Of a DNA stretch of 64,000 nt, positions 48,022-57,044 are shown piece after piece. Numbering within the stretch: the first letter of the stretch is position 1; every line of letters starts with the position of its first letter. This DNA comes from Trinickia symbiotica. Lineage in GTDB: Bacteria; Pseudomonadota; Gammaproteobacteria; Burkholderiales; Burkholderiaceae. The notes beneath the pieces are model-generated. The model searched no databases and was not told where the DNA came from. It worked only from the letters and a program-made list of their open reading frames with translations. The stretch spans positions 1 to 64,000 of the forward strand of contig NZ_PTIR01000014.1 in assembly GCF_002934455.1 (NCBI RefSeq). The letters run 5' to 3'. The translations under genes were made by a program, and so were the position numbers.

Positions 48022-48495
48022 ATGAAGAAGAGCGCGCGGGGAGGCGCGGCAGCGGCGAGAAAGCGCGGCGGAATGTTCGTCGGCTTGCTGGTGGCGGCTG
48101 TGCTCGGTGGCTTCGGGAGTTTCGTTCCGGGCGCCGTGGAGCCGTTCGGGTGGCAGGTCGCGCTCGCGCGCGAGCCGGCTCACGGTTATGGCGAGGCAGG
48201 ACGGGTCGGCCCAACCGTCGCGCGGGCGCAATTGCCGGGCGAGGCGGTAGACACATTGAACTTGATCGCGTCCGGCGGGCCCTATCCCTACGCGAAGGAT
48301 GGCGTGGTGTTCGGCAACTTCGAACGGCTGTTGCCGGCGCGCCCGCGCGGCTATTACCACGAATACACGGTTCCTACGCCGCGCGCCAGAAATCGCGGCG
48401 CCCGCCGCATCGTCTGTGGCGGACCGCCGAGGCGGACCGACAACTGTTTTTATTCGGACGACCACTACAACAGTTTTAAACGCATTGTTGAATGA
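48022..48495 (+). CDS. barnase-family guanyl-type ribonuclease (secreted)
   Basis: A 157-residue microbial RNase of the N1/T1/barnase superfamily. A basic N-terminus and hydrophobic segment (about 16-38, FVGLLVAAVLGGFGSFVPGA) act as a signal peptide or anchor. The catalytic domain (about 70-157) keeps the barnase triad by position: Glu 114 in GYYHEYTVP, Arg 129 in GARRIVCGG, and His 148 in DDHYNSF (compare DHYQTF in barnase). Cys 132 and Cys 142 may form a disulfide. The barstar gene follows 7 bp later, so this is a toxin/immunity pair. Confidence 0.92.
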   Translation: MKKSARGGAAAARKRGGMFVGLLVAAVLGGFGSFVPGAVEPFGWQVALAREPAHGYGEAGRVGPTVARAQLPGEAVDTLNLIASGGPYPYAKDGVVFGNFERLLPARPRGYYHEYTVPTPRARNRGARRIVCGGPPRRTDNCFYSDDHYNSFKRIVE

Positions 48496-48502
48496 TATCG
48501 GG

Positions 48503-49072
48503 ATGAGCGGCATGAGCGACAACATCTACGCGCACGATTCGCAAGTCGCGACGGATCTGTTCGCGGCCGGCGACGGCAATCTTTTTCAGCGCGTCATGCA
48601 AATGCGCAAGGTCGAGCGCGGGCAGGGCGCGCAACCTGAGGACGAGCCCGGACGTTCATCGAAAGAGGAGCCTATGAGCTTATTCGCGACGGTGCGGCCG
48701 AACATCGTGCAGTCGATCCGGGCGTTCCGCGTGCAGGATCTCGCCGACGAGGCGGGCCGGCTGGGCCAGCATTTCCTCTACGCCTATTGCGGCGGCGCGG
48801 CTTCGAAGCAGGAGGTGCTCGAGACGATCGCGACGTCGTTCCTGTTTCCGAAGCATTTCGGCAAGAACTACGACGCGCTTTATGACTGTCTGACCGATTT
48901 GGTGGACAAGGCGGGTGCGCAGCCGGGATTCGTCATCGTGCTCGAAGCGCTGCCGATCGCGCAGAAGTTCGACAAGGAGGGACGCGAGACGCTGCTCGAC
49001 GTGTTCCGCGAAGCGGCCGAGTTCTGGGCCGAGCGCAAAGTGGCATTCCGCGTCTTCTACTCGTTCGCCTGA
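48503..49072 (+). CDS. barstar-family ribonuclease inhibitor
   Basis: Cytoplasmic inhibitor expected to protect the cell from the RNase encoded just upstream. In 189 residues, the barstar domain occupies about 88-185, with FPKHFGKNYDALYDCLTDLV matching the inhibitory helix/loop of barstar (GENLDALWDCLTG). The N-terminal 57 residues are extra and hydrophilic. An internal ATG (48674, MSLFATVRP) has a stronger ribosome site (AGAGGAG) than the first ATGs (48503, 48512), so a short form may be the real or a second product. Confidence 0.9.
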   Translation: MSGMSDNIYAHDSQVATDLFAAGDGNLFQRVMQMRKVERGQGAQPEDEPGRSSKEEPMSLFATVRPNIVQSIRAFRVQDLADEAGRLGQHFLYAYCGGAASKQEVLETIATSFLFPKHFGKNYDALYDCLTDLVDKAGAQPGFVIVLEALPIAQKFDKEGRETLLDVFREAAEFWAERKVAFRVFYSFA

Positions 49073-49132
49073 GCGGGATAAACGCGAGCTGCTCCGCCGC
49101 CGGATCGGCGATAGCCAACGCTGTCAGATTAC

Positions 49133-49161
49133 AAGGCCTGCCGCCGCGCAGGCCTTTCTTT
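49133..49161 (+). terminator. intrinsic terminator of the RNase/barstar operon
   Basis: Perfect 9-bp stem AAGGCCTGC/GCAGGCCTT (49133-49141 with 49148-49156), 6-nt loop, then TTTCTTT. It isolates the barstar gene from the module that follows. Confidence 0.8.
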
Positions 49162-49185
49162 CGTCTGGACGCTATCGAACGATTT

Positions 49186-49277
49186 TACCGAAAAAGGGTA
49201 ACTTCATACCTGATTAAGGTACGCACAGGCTGATGATGAGTTACCATGTTTAGGTAACTTGTTACCTGAAAGAGGTA
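49186..49277. repeat. four TACC-N7-GGTA palindromes (operator array)
   Basis: The 15-bp palindrome TACC-N7-GGTA occurs at 49186-49200, 49207-49221, 49242-49256 and 49263-49277. Starts are 21, 35 and 21 bp apart, so there are two pairs each with two-turn spacing. The seven-base spacers are not conserved apart from A/T richness. The last copy ends 3 bp before the start codon of the HTH-nucleotidyltransferase gene and covers its ribosome site, as for an autoregulatory operator. Confidence 0.85.
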
Positions 49278-49280
49278 CGA

Positions 49281-49871
49281 ATGCTCGCTGATTTCCTGCT
49301 TACACCGAAGCAACAGCGCATCCTTGGCCCTCTGCTATTGAACCCTGATCGCAGCTTTTCGCTATCGGAATTCTTCGAGCTTGCGGAAGGGGGGCGAAGC
49401 TCGACGCAAGCATTTCTGAGAACGCTGTGCGACGCGCGCGTGATAGACGTGGAAACTGACCGTAAGCAGCGTCGGTATCGCATCAATCCGGGTCATCCGC
49501 TCTACCCGGAACTCCGGCGGATCGCGGTGAAGAGTTTCGGCGTCAAGGAGCCTCTCGAGCGTGCGCTCGCGCCAATCCGCGACAAGATCGTGCAGGCCTT
49601 TATCTTCGGCTCCATAGCCAGCGGGGCAGCAACCGCGGCAAGTGACGTCGACGTCATGGTTGTCGGCGATGTTCGGACTGGGCGTGTGCAACGAGAGCTC
49701 GATGTGGCGGGTGGCGAGCTCGGGCGCGAGATTCACGTGAGCGTTTATCCGAAAGAAGAATGGGATGCGAAGCGCGCAACGGACCCTGTATTACATTCGA
49801 TCGATCAAGGTCCCAAGATACCGCTCGATGTTTCCACTCCCACTCACAGACAAGCTGACGAACATGCTTAA
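49281..49871 (+). CDS. winged-HTH fused to MNT-type nucleotidyltransferase (putative antitoxin/regulator)
   Basis: A 196-residue two-domain protein. Residues 1-80 form a winged helix-turn-helix (TPKQQRILGPLLLNPDRSFSLSEFFELAEGG...STQAFLRTLCDARVIDV). Residues 90-185 are a minimal nucleotidyltransferase with FIFGSIASGAATAASDVDVMVVG: Gly 110-Ser 111 and Asp 122, Asp 124. The third acidic position falls in GREIHVSVY, where no Asp is present, as in many HTH-NTase proteins. The stop overlaps the HEPN-like gene by 8 bp. AT-richer than its neighbours and absent from the usual gene order: likely acquired. In MNT/HEPN systems the NTase partner AMPylates and neutralises the HEPN toxin; that role here is inference. 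Confidence 0.85.
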   Translation: MLADFLLTPKQQRILGPLLLNPDRSFSLSEFFELAEGGRSSTQAFLRTLCDARVIDVETDRKQRRYRINPGHPLYPELRRIAVKSFGVKEPLERALAPIRDKIVQAFIFGSIASGAATAASDVDVMVVGDVRTGRVQRELDVAGGELGREIHVSVYPKEEWDAKRATDPVLHSIDQGPKIPLDVSTPTHRQADEHA

Positions 49872-50307
49872 CGCAAAGTACGTTCGGCCAACAATCTTCA
49901 AAGCTAGCAATGCAGCGCAGTTCCGGCGAAACGCCGCATCGTTTCTACAGTCAGCGAAAGATGCGAAGCAGCCCCCGATCGTCCGCTACGCGCTCGCCTA
50001 TGAGGCGGTCCATGCTTTAGCGATTGGCTTCCTGTACCTGCACGCGCTCGCGCCAACGGGTGGTGACGGCCATCGCATACGCGCTATCGGGACGCTTTTG
50101 GACCACGTAGGCCTTGAACTGGATATCGACGATCGGATCGAAATCGAGCACGCTGCTCGTGAGAGCAATGACAAAATATACGAGTCACCAGCGCCGCCGC
50201 CTTCGGCGAGACAAGCGATCGACCTTATCGAGAGCGTCGTGCGCGTCGAGGGGCTCGTGAAGCGCCTGGTGCCGACCTGGTACAGCCTCGAGGTCGGCAA
50301 CAGCTAG
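49864..50307 (+). CDS. HEPN-like protein, partner of the HTH-nucleotidyltransferase
   Basis: A 147-residue all-helical protein. Residues 15-65 (FRRNAASFLQSAKDAKQPPIVRYALAYEAVHALAIGFLYLHA) look like the HEPN helical bundle. A motif R99-E-S-N102-D-K-I-Y106 resembles the RN...Y motif of some HEPN families; a canonical R-x4-H RNase motif is not obvious. The ATG at 49864 lies within the end of the HTH-NTase gene (8-bp overlap), giving strict pairing; an in-frame start at 49765 would overlap much more and is rejected. The HEPN call rests on size, helicity, motif and context. Confidence 0.65.
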   Translation: MLNAKYVRPTIFKASNAAQFRRNAASFLQSAKDAKQPPIVRYALAYEAVHALAIGFLYLHALAPTGGDGHRIRAIGTLLDHVGLELDIDDRIEIEHAARESNDKIYESPAPPPSARQAIDLIESVVRVEGLVKRLVPTWYSLEVGNS

Positions 50308-50319
50308 CAGGCCCAGGTG

Positions 50320-51060
50320 CTACCAGCCACCCCAGCGCGCCGCAAGCGCGGCTAGCACCGCAATCCCGGCGGTCTCGGTGCGCAACAGACGCGGGCCGAG
50401 CGAGAGTGCCGTGAAACCGCGCGCAGCGGCGGCGTCTTCCTCTTCCGGTGAAAGCCCCCCCTCCGGACCGATCAGCAGCGTAACCGCGGCGCTCGGTGCC
50501 GCAGCGGGCAACGCAGCGAACGGAAGCTGCGCGCGCGGTGAGAGCATGAGCCGTAGCTCGCCTTCGGCAGTGGCGGCGGGTAACCCCTCCAGCCAGCGCA
50601 TGAATTCGTTCGGCGCTTCGACCGCCGGCACACGGTTGCGGCCGCACTGCTCGCACGCGGACTGAACGAGCGCTTGCCAGTGCGCCTGTCGGCGCGCGGC
50701 GCGCTCGCCGGTGAGCCGGACTACGCTTCTTGCCGTCGCGAGCGGCACGAAGCGCGCCGCGCCGAGCTCGACCGCCTTCTCGATGAGCCAGTCCATCTTG
50801 TCCCCGCCCGCTACGCCTTGCGCGAGCGTGATTTCGTAAGGCGGCTCGACATCGACCGCCGAAAATTCGCCGACTTCGACGACGGCGCTGCGCCGGCCGA
50901 CTTCGGCGAGCCGCGCGGCATATTGGCCTCCTTGGCCGTTGAAGAGCGTCAGCGTGTCGCCCGCATTGAGGCGCAGCACTTGAACATGGCGCGCCACGTC
51001 GTCGGGCAGCGTGAGAACGTCACCCGAATGGATGGCGGCATCGAGAAAGAAACGGGGCAT
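50320..51060 (-). CDS. rsmE: 16S rRNA (uracil(1498)-N3)-methyltransferase
   Basis: SPOUT-class methyltransferase modifying U1498 in the 30S decoding centre. The 246-residue protein has the N-terminal PUA-like domain (HVQVLRLNAGDTLTLFNGQGGQYAA) and the knotted SAM-binding C-terminus with LLIGPEGGLSPEEEDAA and LSLGPRLLRTETA. Convergent with the HEPN-like gene, divergent from tkt. Confidence 0.96.
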   Translation of the reverse strand: MPRFFLDAAIHSGDVLTLPDDVARHVQVLRLNAGDTLTLFNGQGGQYAARLAEVGRRSAVVEVGEFSAVDVEPPYEITLAQGVAGGDKMDWLIEKAVELGAARFVPLATARSVVRLTGERAARRQAHWQALVQSACEQCGRNRVPAVEAPNEFMRWLEGLPAATAEGELRLMLSPRAQLPFAALPAAAPSAAVTLLIGPEGGLSPEEEDAAAARGFTALSLGPRLLRTETAGIAVLAALAARWGGW

Positions 51061-51125
51061 GGCAACGGAGTCGAAAAGCTGCCGCTCGCGGTAGCGGCAG
51101 CAAGTGCAGGGCGTGACAACCCGCG

Positions 51126-51131
51126 ATTATA
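51126..51131 (-). promoter_or_regulatory. -10 element for rsmE
   Basis: Perfect minus-strand TATAAT; start site near 51119 and a leader of about 60 nt. No good -35 at 16-18 bp. Confidence 0.45.
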
Positions 51132-51200
51132 GGAGCGGACCCTCCCTCGAGGGCGGCGGTCAGCGGACGTTCGGCGGCCGGAATCCCGGTGGCTATCTGT

Positions 51201-51206
51201 TAGAAT
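51201..51206 (+). promoter_or_regulatory. -10 element for tkt
   Basis: TAGAAT (5/6) in an AT-rich patch 180 bp before tkt. No -35 of note. Confidence 0.35.
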
Positions 51207-51386
51207 TACACGCTTTGCAGCCCCGTCCGTTCGCTCCCCGGCTTCTGTCGCGTCCAGCGAGCCCGCGCGGCCGATGCCGTCCCGCCGTGGCCCTCGCGGC
51301 CCACGCCGGCGACGCCCGAAAAGCGCGCAGCCCGAGCGACGGTCCGCCTTCGGCCCCGCTTTCTCGACTCGTTCTTCCGCACCGAC

Positions 51387-53420
51387 ATGACGACCTCGTC
51401 CCCCGCTCCGACCGCCCTGATGGCGAATGCGATTCGCGCACTCGCGATGGATGCCGTGCAACAAGCGAACATAGGCCATCCCGGCATGCCGATGGGCATG
51501 GCGGAGATCGCCGTCGCGCTTTGGTCGCGGCAGCTCAAGCACAATCCGGCGAATCCGCACTGGGCCGACCGCGACCGCTTCGTGCTCTCGAACGGGCACG
51601 GCTCGATGCTGCTGTATTCGCTGCTGCATCTGACCGGCTATGAGTTGCCGATGGCAGAGCTGAAGAACTTCCGCCAGCTCAATTCGAAGACGCCCGGCCA
51701 CCCTGAATACGGCATCACGCCCGGCGTCGAGACGACGACCGGACCGCTCGGCCAGGGTCTTGCGAACGCGGTCGGGATGGCGCTTGCCGAAGCGCTCCTC
51801 GCGGCCGAATTCAACAAGGTCGATGCGAAGATCGTCGATCACCACACTTACGTGTTCCTCGGCGACGGCTGCCTGATGGAAGGCATCTCGCACGAGGCGT
51901 GCTCGCTCGCCGGCACATTGAAGCTGAACAAGCTCATCGCGCTTTACGACGACAACGGCATTTCGATCGACGGCCACGTCGAGCACTGGTTCCACGACGA
52001 CACGCCAAAACGTTTCGAAGCCTACGGCTGGAACGTGATTCGCGCCGTGGACGGTCATGACGTCGAGGCCGTCGATGCCGCGATCCAAGCGGCCAAGCGC
52101 GCGGACCGGCCGACGCTGATCTGCTGCAAGACGGTAATCGGCAAGGGCGCACCGACGAAGGCGGGCACGCACGACGTGCACGGCGCACCGCTCGGCGCCG
52201 CCGAGGTCGCGGCCACGCGCGAGGCGATCGGCTGGAAATGGGAGCCGTTCGTCATTCCGCAGGAAGTCTATGCGGCGTGGGATGCGAAGGAGCAGGGTGC
52301 GCGCAACGAGGCGCAGTGGAACGACGCCTTCGCGCAATACCGGGTCAAGTATCCGCAAGAGGCGTCCGAATTCGCGCGCCGCGCCGCGGGCCAACTGCCC
52401 GCCGACTGGGCCGCGAAGGCGCAGGCGATCATTGCGGGCGCGAACGAGCGCGCCGAGACGGTCGCGACGCGCAAGGCCTCGCAGCAAGCCATCGAAGGAC
52501 TCGCCGCGGCGCTGCCCGAACTGCTCGGCGGCTCGGCCGACCTGACGGGCTCGAACCTCACCAACTGGAAGGCGAGCAAGCCCGTGCGCGCGGCCGAAGG
52601 CGCGGCCGCGGGCATCCAATGGGGCAACCATATCAACTATGGCGTTCGCGAATTCGGCATGAGCGCCATCATCAACGGCGTTGCGTTGCATGGCGGCTAT
52701 AAGCCGTTCGGCGGCACGTTCCTCACGTTCTCCGACTACAGCCGCAACGCGCTGCGCGTTGCCGCGCTGATGAAGGCGCCTTCGATCTTCGTCTTCACAC
52801 ACGATTCGATCGGACTCGGCGAGGATGGCCCGACGCACCAGCCGATCGAGCATCTCGCGAGCCTGCGCCTGATCCCGAATCTGGCGCTCTGGCGTCCGGC
52901 CGATACGGTCGAGACGGCCGTGGCGTGGACGCAGGCCGTCGAGCACCGCGGCCCGTCGTGCCTCGTCTTCAGCCGCCAGAACGTGGCGTTCACGACGCGC
53001 ACGGACGCTCAGATCGCGAACGTCGCCAAAGGCGGCTATGTGCTGCGCGACTGGAACGACGAGATCGTTGCGCGCAAAATCATCCTGATCGCGACCGGCT
53101 CCGAAGTCGAGCTCGCCTTGAAGGCGATCGAGCCGCTCGCGCGAGAGGGCATCGGTGCGCGCGTCGTGTCGATGCCATCGACGACGGTCTTCGACCGTCA
53201 GGACTCCGAATATCGCGAGCGCGTGCTTCCGAAGGGCGTGCGCCGCGTAGCGATCGAGGCAGGCGTGACCGACTACTGGCGAAAGTACGTCGGGCTCGAG
53301 GGTGGCGTGGTCGGTATCGACACGTATGGTGAATCGGCCCCGGCCGGCGTGCTCTTCAAGCACTTCGGTTTCACGGTCGAGCATGTCGTCGCGCAGGCGA
53401 AGGCGGCGCTCGATTCATAA
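51387..53420 (+). CDS. tkt: transketolase
   Basis: Thiamine diphosphate enzyme of the pentose phosphate and Calvin-type pathways. The 677-residue protein has [22 protein letters not shown]-type ([22 protein letters not shown]), the ThDP motif [13 protein letters not shown]...DDNGISIDG, and the pyrimidine domain [21 protein letters not shown]...[20 protein letters not shown]. gap follows after 100 bp, the order known for CO2-fixation-like cbb operons but common here as housekeeping tkt-gap(-pgk). Confidence 0.97.
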   Translation: MTTSSPAPTALMANAIRALAMDAVQQANIGHPGMPMGMAEIAVALWSRQLKHNPANPHWADRDRFVLSNGHGSMLLYSLLHLTGYELPMAELKNFRQLNSKTPGHPEYGITPGVETTTGPLGQGLANAVGMALAEALLAAEFNKVDAKIVDHHTYVFLGDGCLMEGISHEACSLAGTLKLNKLIALYDDNGISIDGHVEHWFHDDTPKRFEAYGWNVIRAVDGHDVEAVDAAIQAAKRADRPTLICCKTVIGKGAPTKAGTHDVHGAPLGAAEVAATREAIGWKWEPFVIPQEVYAAWDAKEQGARNEAQWNDAFAQYRVKYPQEASEFARRAAGQLPADWAAKAQAIIAGANERAETVATRKASQQAIEGLAAALPELLGGSADLTGSNLTNWKASKPVRAAEGAAAGIQWGNHINYGVREFGMSAIINGVALHGGYKPFGGTFLTFSDYSRNALRVAALMKAPSIFVFTHDSIGLGEDGPTHQPIEHLASLRLIPNLALWRPADTVETAVAWTQAVEHRGPSCLVFSRQNVAFTTRTDAQIANVAKGGYVLRDWNDEIVARKIILIATGSEVELALKAIEPLAREGIGARVVSMPSTTVFDRQDSEYRERVLPKGVRRVAIEAGVTDYWRKYVGLEGGVVGIDTYGESAPAGVLFKHFGFTVEHVVAQAKAALDS

Positions 53421-53520
53421 GAGGACGAGAACGGCGGAACGCCCGCAAGGCAGTCTTGAGGCGCCCGGCGGGCTTTCGAACATCGAACGTATTTTTCAGC
53501 CCAAGATCAGGAGAAACAGC

Positions 53521-54534
53521 ATGACGATTCGCGTTGCAATCAACGGTTATGGCCGGATCGGCCGCAACACGCTGCGCGCGTTCTACGAGAGCGGCAAAAA
53601 GCACGATCTCGAGATCGTCGCGATCAACGACCTCGGCGATGCGAACACCAACGCGCATCTGACCAAGTACGACACGGCGCACGGCCCGTTTCCGGGGCAA
53701 GTGTCGGTGGAGGGCGAGTTCCTCGTCGTGAACGGCGACAAGATCCGCGTGCTCGCACATCGCAATCCGGCCGAGCTGCCGTGGCGCGAGCTCAACGTCG
53801 ACGTCGTGATGGAGTGCACGGGTCTCTTTACGTCGAAGGAAAAGGCAGGTGCTCACCTCGCGGCCGGCGCGAAGAAGGTGCTGATTTCGGCGCCGGGCGG
53901 CAAGGATGTCGACGCGACGATCGTCTACGGCGTGAACCACACGGCGTTGAAAGCCGACCATACGGTCATCTCGAACGCGTCGTGCACGACGAACTGCCTC
54001 GCGCCGCTCGTCAAGCCGCTCAACGACAAGATCGGCCTCGAGTCGGGCCTGATGACGACGATCCACTCGTACACGAACGACCAGGTGCTGACCGACGTCT
54101 ACCATTCGGATCTGCGTCGCGCGCGCTCGGCTACGCATAGCCAGATTCCGACGAAGACCGGCGCGGCCTCGGCGATCGGCCTTGTGCTGCCCGAGCTCGC
54201 GGGCAAGCTCGACGGCTACGCGATCCGCGTCCCGACGATCAACGTGTCGATCGTCGACCTCTCGTTCATCGCCAAGCGCGATACGACCGTCGACGAGATC
54301 AACTCGATCATGAAGGATGCGTCGGAAGGTGGAGCGTTGAAGGGCATTCTGGCCTACAACGACGCGCCGCTCGTTTCGATCGACTTCAACCACAATCCGG
54401 CTTCGTCGACGTTCGATGCAACGCTCACGAAGGTGTCGGGCCGTCTCGTCAAGGTGTCGAGCTGGTACGACAACGAGTGGGGTTTCTCGAACCGCATGCT
54501 CGATACGGCCATCGCGCTCGGGACCGCGAAGTAA
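53521..54534 (+). CDS. gap: glyceraldehyde-3-phosphate dehydrogenase (type I)
   Basis: Glycolytic dehydrogenase, 337 residues, with the Rossmann start [17 protein letters not shown], catalytic Cys 155 in [16 protein letters not shown] (catalytic His) and [13 protein letters not shown] at the C-terminus. The ATG at 53521 follows CAGGAGAAACAG. Just after the stop, a 10-bp perfect stem (54550-54559 with 54574-54583) without T tail precedes the terminator that overlaps fur. Confidence 0.98.
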   Translation: MTIRVAINGYGRIGRNTLRAFYESGKKHDLEIVAINDLGDANTNAHLTKYDTAHGPFPGQVSVEGEFLVVNGDKIRVLAHRNPAELPWRELNVDVVMECTGLFTSKEKAGAHLAAGAKKVLISAPGGKDVDATIVYGVNHTALKADHTVISNASCTTNCLAPLVKPLNDKIGLESGLMTTIHSYTNDQVLTDVYHSDLRRARSATHSQIPTKTGAASAIGLVLPELAGKLDGYAIRVPTINVSIVDLSFIAKRDTTVDEINSIMKDASEGGALKGILAYNDAPLVSIDFNHNPASSTFDATLTKVSGRLVKVSSWYDNEWGFSNRMLDTAIALGTAK

Positions 54535-54603
54535 GCGGGAGAGTCGCCGCGCCGGCCAGAAAGTCCATCGACGCTGGCCGGCGTCGGGTACCGGAGTGGA
54601 ACG

Positions 54604-54641
54604 CTGCCCGTTCAGTGCTTGCGGTGCGGGCAGTTTTCTTT
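54604..54641 (+). terminator. terminator for gap overlapping the 3' end of fur
   Basis: CTGCCCG (54604-54610) pairs with CGGGCAG (54627-54633), 16-nt loop, followed by TTTTCTTT. The right half lies inside the last codons of the convergent fur gene. Confidence 0.5.
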
Positions 54642-55040
54642 CGTGCAGGCGCCGTAGAGCGCGAGCGCGTGTTCCTGGAGCTTGAAGCCGCGCGCTTCGG
54701 CGATCGAGTGCTGGCGCGATTCGATCTCCGGGTCGAAGAACTCCTCGACGCGTCCGCAGTCGATGCAGACGAGGTGATCGTGATGCTTCCCTTCGTTGAG
54801 CTCGAAGACGGCCTTGCCTGACTCGAAGTTGCTGCGCGAGAGCAGTCCCGCCTGCTCGAATTGCGTGAGCACGCGATAGACAGTGGCGAGCCCGATATCG
54901 AGTTGCTCTTGCAGCAGATTTCGGTAAACGTCTTCCGCGGTCAGATGACGAACGGCGCTGCGCTGGAAGATCTCGAGGATCTTAAGGCGCGGTAGAGTCG
55001 CCTTGAGCCCTATATTTTTCAGATCCGTGGGATTGGTCAT
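54612..55040 (-). CDS. fur: ferric uptake regulator
   Basis: Iron-dependent repressor, 142 residues. N-terminal winged helix ([31 protein letters not shown]...[19 protein letters not shown]), then the dimerisation domain with metal ligands: [18 protein letters not shown] (His cluster and Cys pair) and the second Cys pair in [11 protein letters not shown] at the C-terminus. Diverges from bamE as in many proteobacteria. Confidence 0.97.
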   Translation of the reverse strand: MTNPTDLKNIGLKATLPRLKILEIFQRSAVRHLTAEDVYRNLLQEQLDIGLATVYRVLTQFEQAGLLSRSNFESGKAVFELNEGKHHDHLVCIDCGRVEEFFDPEIESRQHSIAEARGFKLQEHALALYGACTKENCPHRKH

Positions 55041-55054
55041 GGGTCGGCGTCCCT

Positions 55055-55082
55055 AGAGTACAATGCAGGGCTCCAATGGTAA
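55055..55082 (-). promoter_or_regulatory. possible fur promoter
   Basis: Minus-strand TTACCA (55077-55082, 4/6), 16-bp spacer and TACTCT (55055-55060). It would give a leader of about 8 nt. The plus-strand TACAAT (55059-55064) in the same place may serve bamE, so the two promoters would overlap back to back. Confidence 0.35.
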
Positions 55083-55249
55083 TGGTTTTTTGCTTTTCCG
55101 GTCACACTTCAGTATGCGCCGGGCCGCCCCAGGCATACTGAGCACCCCCTCGGGGAAAGACGCTCAAGATGCAAACGGAGGCCCGCACGGTGGGTGAAAT
55201 GAGTCGAAATTTTGTTTTGAAGATATATCGGGGGAGCAGAACGAACAGC

Positions 55250-56035
55250 ATGGCGCGCGGCGCTTTCGCCGTGATGGCGGCAATTGCCGTTCTGGCCGGG
55301 TGTTCGACCTACGATAGCCTCACGCAGCGCGTCGCGCAAAGCATCACGCCTTATCGGATCACGGTCGTTCAGGGCAACTTCGTTTCGAAAGAAGCCGCCG
55401 CGAAGCTTCGTGTCGGCATGACGCGCGCCGAGGTGAAGACCGCGCTCGGTACTCCGCTCTTGACCGACATGTTCCACGCCGATCGCTGGGACTATCTGTT
55501 CTATTTCAAGCGCGGCTCGACCTCGGTCGTGCAGCAGCGCGATTTCATCGTCCACTTCGCGGATGACCGCGTCGCAAGCTGGGAGGGCGGCGACGATTTG
55601 CCGTCCGAACTCGAGCTGCTCGCCGACATCGACGGCGACAAGCGCGGCAAGAAGGCGAAAACGGTCGCGGCGATCGCGAGCCCCGCCAGTGCGGCAGCAC
55701 CGGCCGCGTCGGCGGCGAGCGCGTCCGCGGCGGCCGAAGCCTCTGCACCCACGGCGGCTTCGGGCGCCGGCGCCGATCCGAACGCTCAAGCCGCGCAGGC
55801 GGCCAACCGTGCCGTCAACCAGGTGCAGTCGCCCACCGGCGGGACGCCTTCAGTGCGCTCGGGCAATCCTTCGCCGGGCGGGCCCGGCGGCGCGACGCCG
55901 CAGTTCCAGTTTCATCGCCAGCCGCAGCCGGCTTCGCCCGATCAAAGTCAGCCGGTCGGGCCGGCCGGCACGGAAAGCAGCAACGGGTCGGGCAGCGGCG
56001 CGCGCTCGGGTTCGTCGTCCGCCAGTTCTTCGTGA
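55250..56035 (+). CDS. bamE: outer membrane protein assembly factor BamE with long C-terminal extension
   Basis: Lipoprotein of the BAM complex (SmpA/OmlA fold). Signal peptide ends at lipobox VLAGC. The BamE domain is about residues 35-135 ([38 protein letters not shown]...[10 protein letters not shown]). The last 120 residues are low-complexity Ala/Ser/Pro/Gly/Gln and unlike ordinary BamE. Start chosen at 55250 because it gives a short, normal lipoprotein signal; in-frame ATGs at 55199 and 55169 are possible. dapB follows after 13 bp. Confidence 0.9.
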   Translation: MARGAFAVMAAIAVLAGCSTYDSLTQRVAQSITPYRITVVQGNFVSKEAAAKLRVGMTRAEVKTALGTPLLTDMFHADRWDYLFYFKRGSTSVVQQRDFIVHFADDRVASWEGGDDLPSELELLADIDGDKRGKKAKTVAAIASPASAAAPAASAASASAAAEASAPTAASGAGADPNAQAAQAANRAVNQVQSPTGGTPSVRSGNPSPGGPGGATPQFQFHRQPQPASPDQSQPVGPAGTESSNGSGSGARSGSSSASSS

Positions 56036-56048
56036 GGACAGCGTGCCG

Positions 56049-56846
56049 ATGAAAATCGCCATAGCGGGCGCATCGGGCCGAATGGGCCGGATGCTGATCG
56101 AAGCGGTGCTGAACGATCCGGACGCGACGCTTACCGGCGCGCTCGATCGCCGCGATGCTCAGACGATAGGCGAGGACGCGGGCGCGTTTCTCGGCAAGAA
56201 AACCGGCGTCGCACTCACGGGCGACATCGACAGCGTGCTCGCCGCCTCCGATTGCCTGATCGACTTCACGCGTCCCGAGGGCACGATGGCGCACGTCGAG
56301 GCGGCGCTGCGCCACGGCGTCAAACTGGTGATCGGCACGACGGGCTTCGATGCGAGCCAAAAGCAGGCGCTCGCGCGCGCCGGCGAGAAAATCGGCATCG
56401 TCTTCGCGGCCAATATGAGCATCGGCGTCAACGTCACATTGAAGCTGCTCGAATTCGCCGCACCATACTTCGCCCAAGGCTATGACATCGAGATCATCGA
56501 GGCGCATCACCGCCACAAAGTCGATGCGCCTTCGGGCACCGCGCTGATGATGGGCGAGGCCGTCGCCGGCGCACTCGGGCGCAAGCTCGACGATTGCGCC
56601 GTCTATGGCCGGCACGGCATCACGGGCGAGCGCGATCCGTCGACGATCGGCTTCTCCGCGATCCGGGGCGGCGACATCGTCGGCGATCACACGGTCCTTT
56701 TCGCCGGTGCCGGCGAGCGCATCGAGATCACGCACAAATCGGCGAGCCGCGTCTCGTATGCGCAAGGAGCGCTGCGTGCGGCACACTTTCTCGCCGGGCG
56801 CGATGCGGGCTTCTACGACATGCAGGACGTCCTCGGGCTGCGCTGA
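56049..56846 (+). CDS. dapB: 4-hydroxy-tetrahydrodipicolinate reductase
   Basis: NAD(P)H-dependent step of lysine and diaminopimelate synthesis. The 265-residue protein starts [20 protein letters not shown] (dinucleotide loop), with [18 protein letters not shown], and the signature [19 protein letters not shown] containing the catalytic His and Lys. GAGGA precedes the start; a GTG two codons earlier (56043) is an alternative. Confidence 0.97.
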   Translation: MKIAIAGASGRMGRMLIEAVLNDPDATLTGALDRRDAQTIGEDAGAFLGKKTGVALTGDIDSVLAASDCLIDFTRPEGTMAHVEAALRHGVKLVIGTTGFDASQKQALARAGEKIGIVFAANMSIGVNVTLKLLEFAAPYFAQGYDIEIIEAHHRHKVDAPSGTALMMGEAVAGALGRKLDDCAVYGRHGITGERDPSTIGFSAIRGGDIVGDHTVLFAGAGERIEITHKSASRVSYAQGALRAAHFLAGRDAGFYDMQDVLGLR

Positions 56847-57044
56847 CGCGCCGACAGGCCTTGAGGCGGGCGATTTTCCCGATTTCGTCGATTTCTCCGG
56901 TTTTGTCACGCGGCCGACGCGGCTCGTGCGCTACACTCGGGCGAACGAGGACGCACGGCGGCGTCACGGCGGCGTTACGGCGCTGAGCCGAAAAGCCGAC
57001 GACGTCCTGTCCCGAGACAACGCATTTTCAGTTCGGATCGAATC

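Larger units (their letters stand above)
51061..51386. other. 326-bp divergent region between rsmE and tkt
   Basis: Holds a perfect minus-strand TATAAT for rsmE (51126-51131), a plus-strand TAGAAT for tkt (51201-51206), and the palindrome CCCTCGAGGG (51144-51153). Nothing else recognisable; no strong -35 elements and no ribosome site before tkt. Confidence 0.5.

Noticed and set aside
54550-54583. 10-bp perfect stem after gap as the gap terminator
   Set aside because: No T tract follows; the hairpin at 54604-54641 is the better candidate, though this one may stabilise the 3' end.
55065-55095. Possible Fur box upstream of fur (AATGGTAATGG)
   Set aside because: It resembles only part of the 19-bp Fur consensus and has no inverted half.
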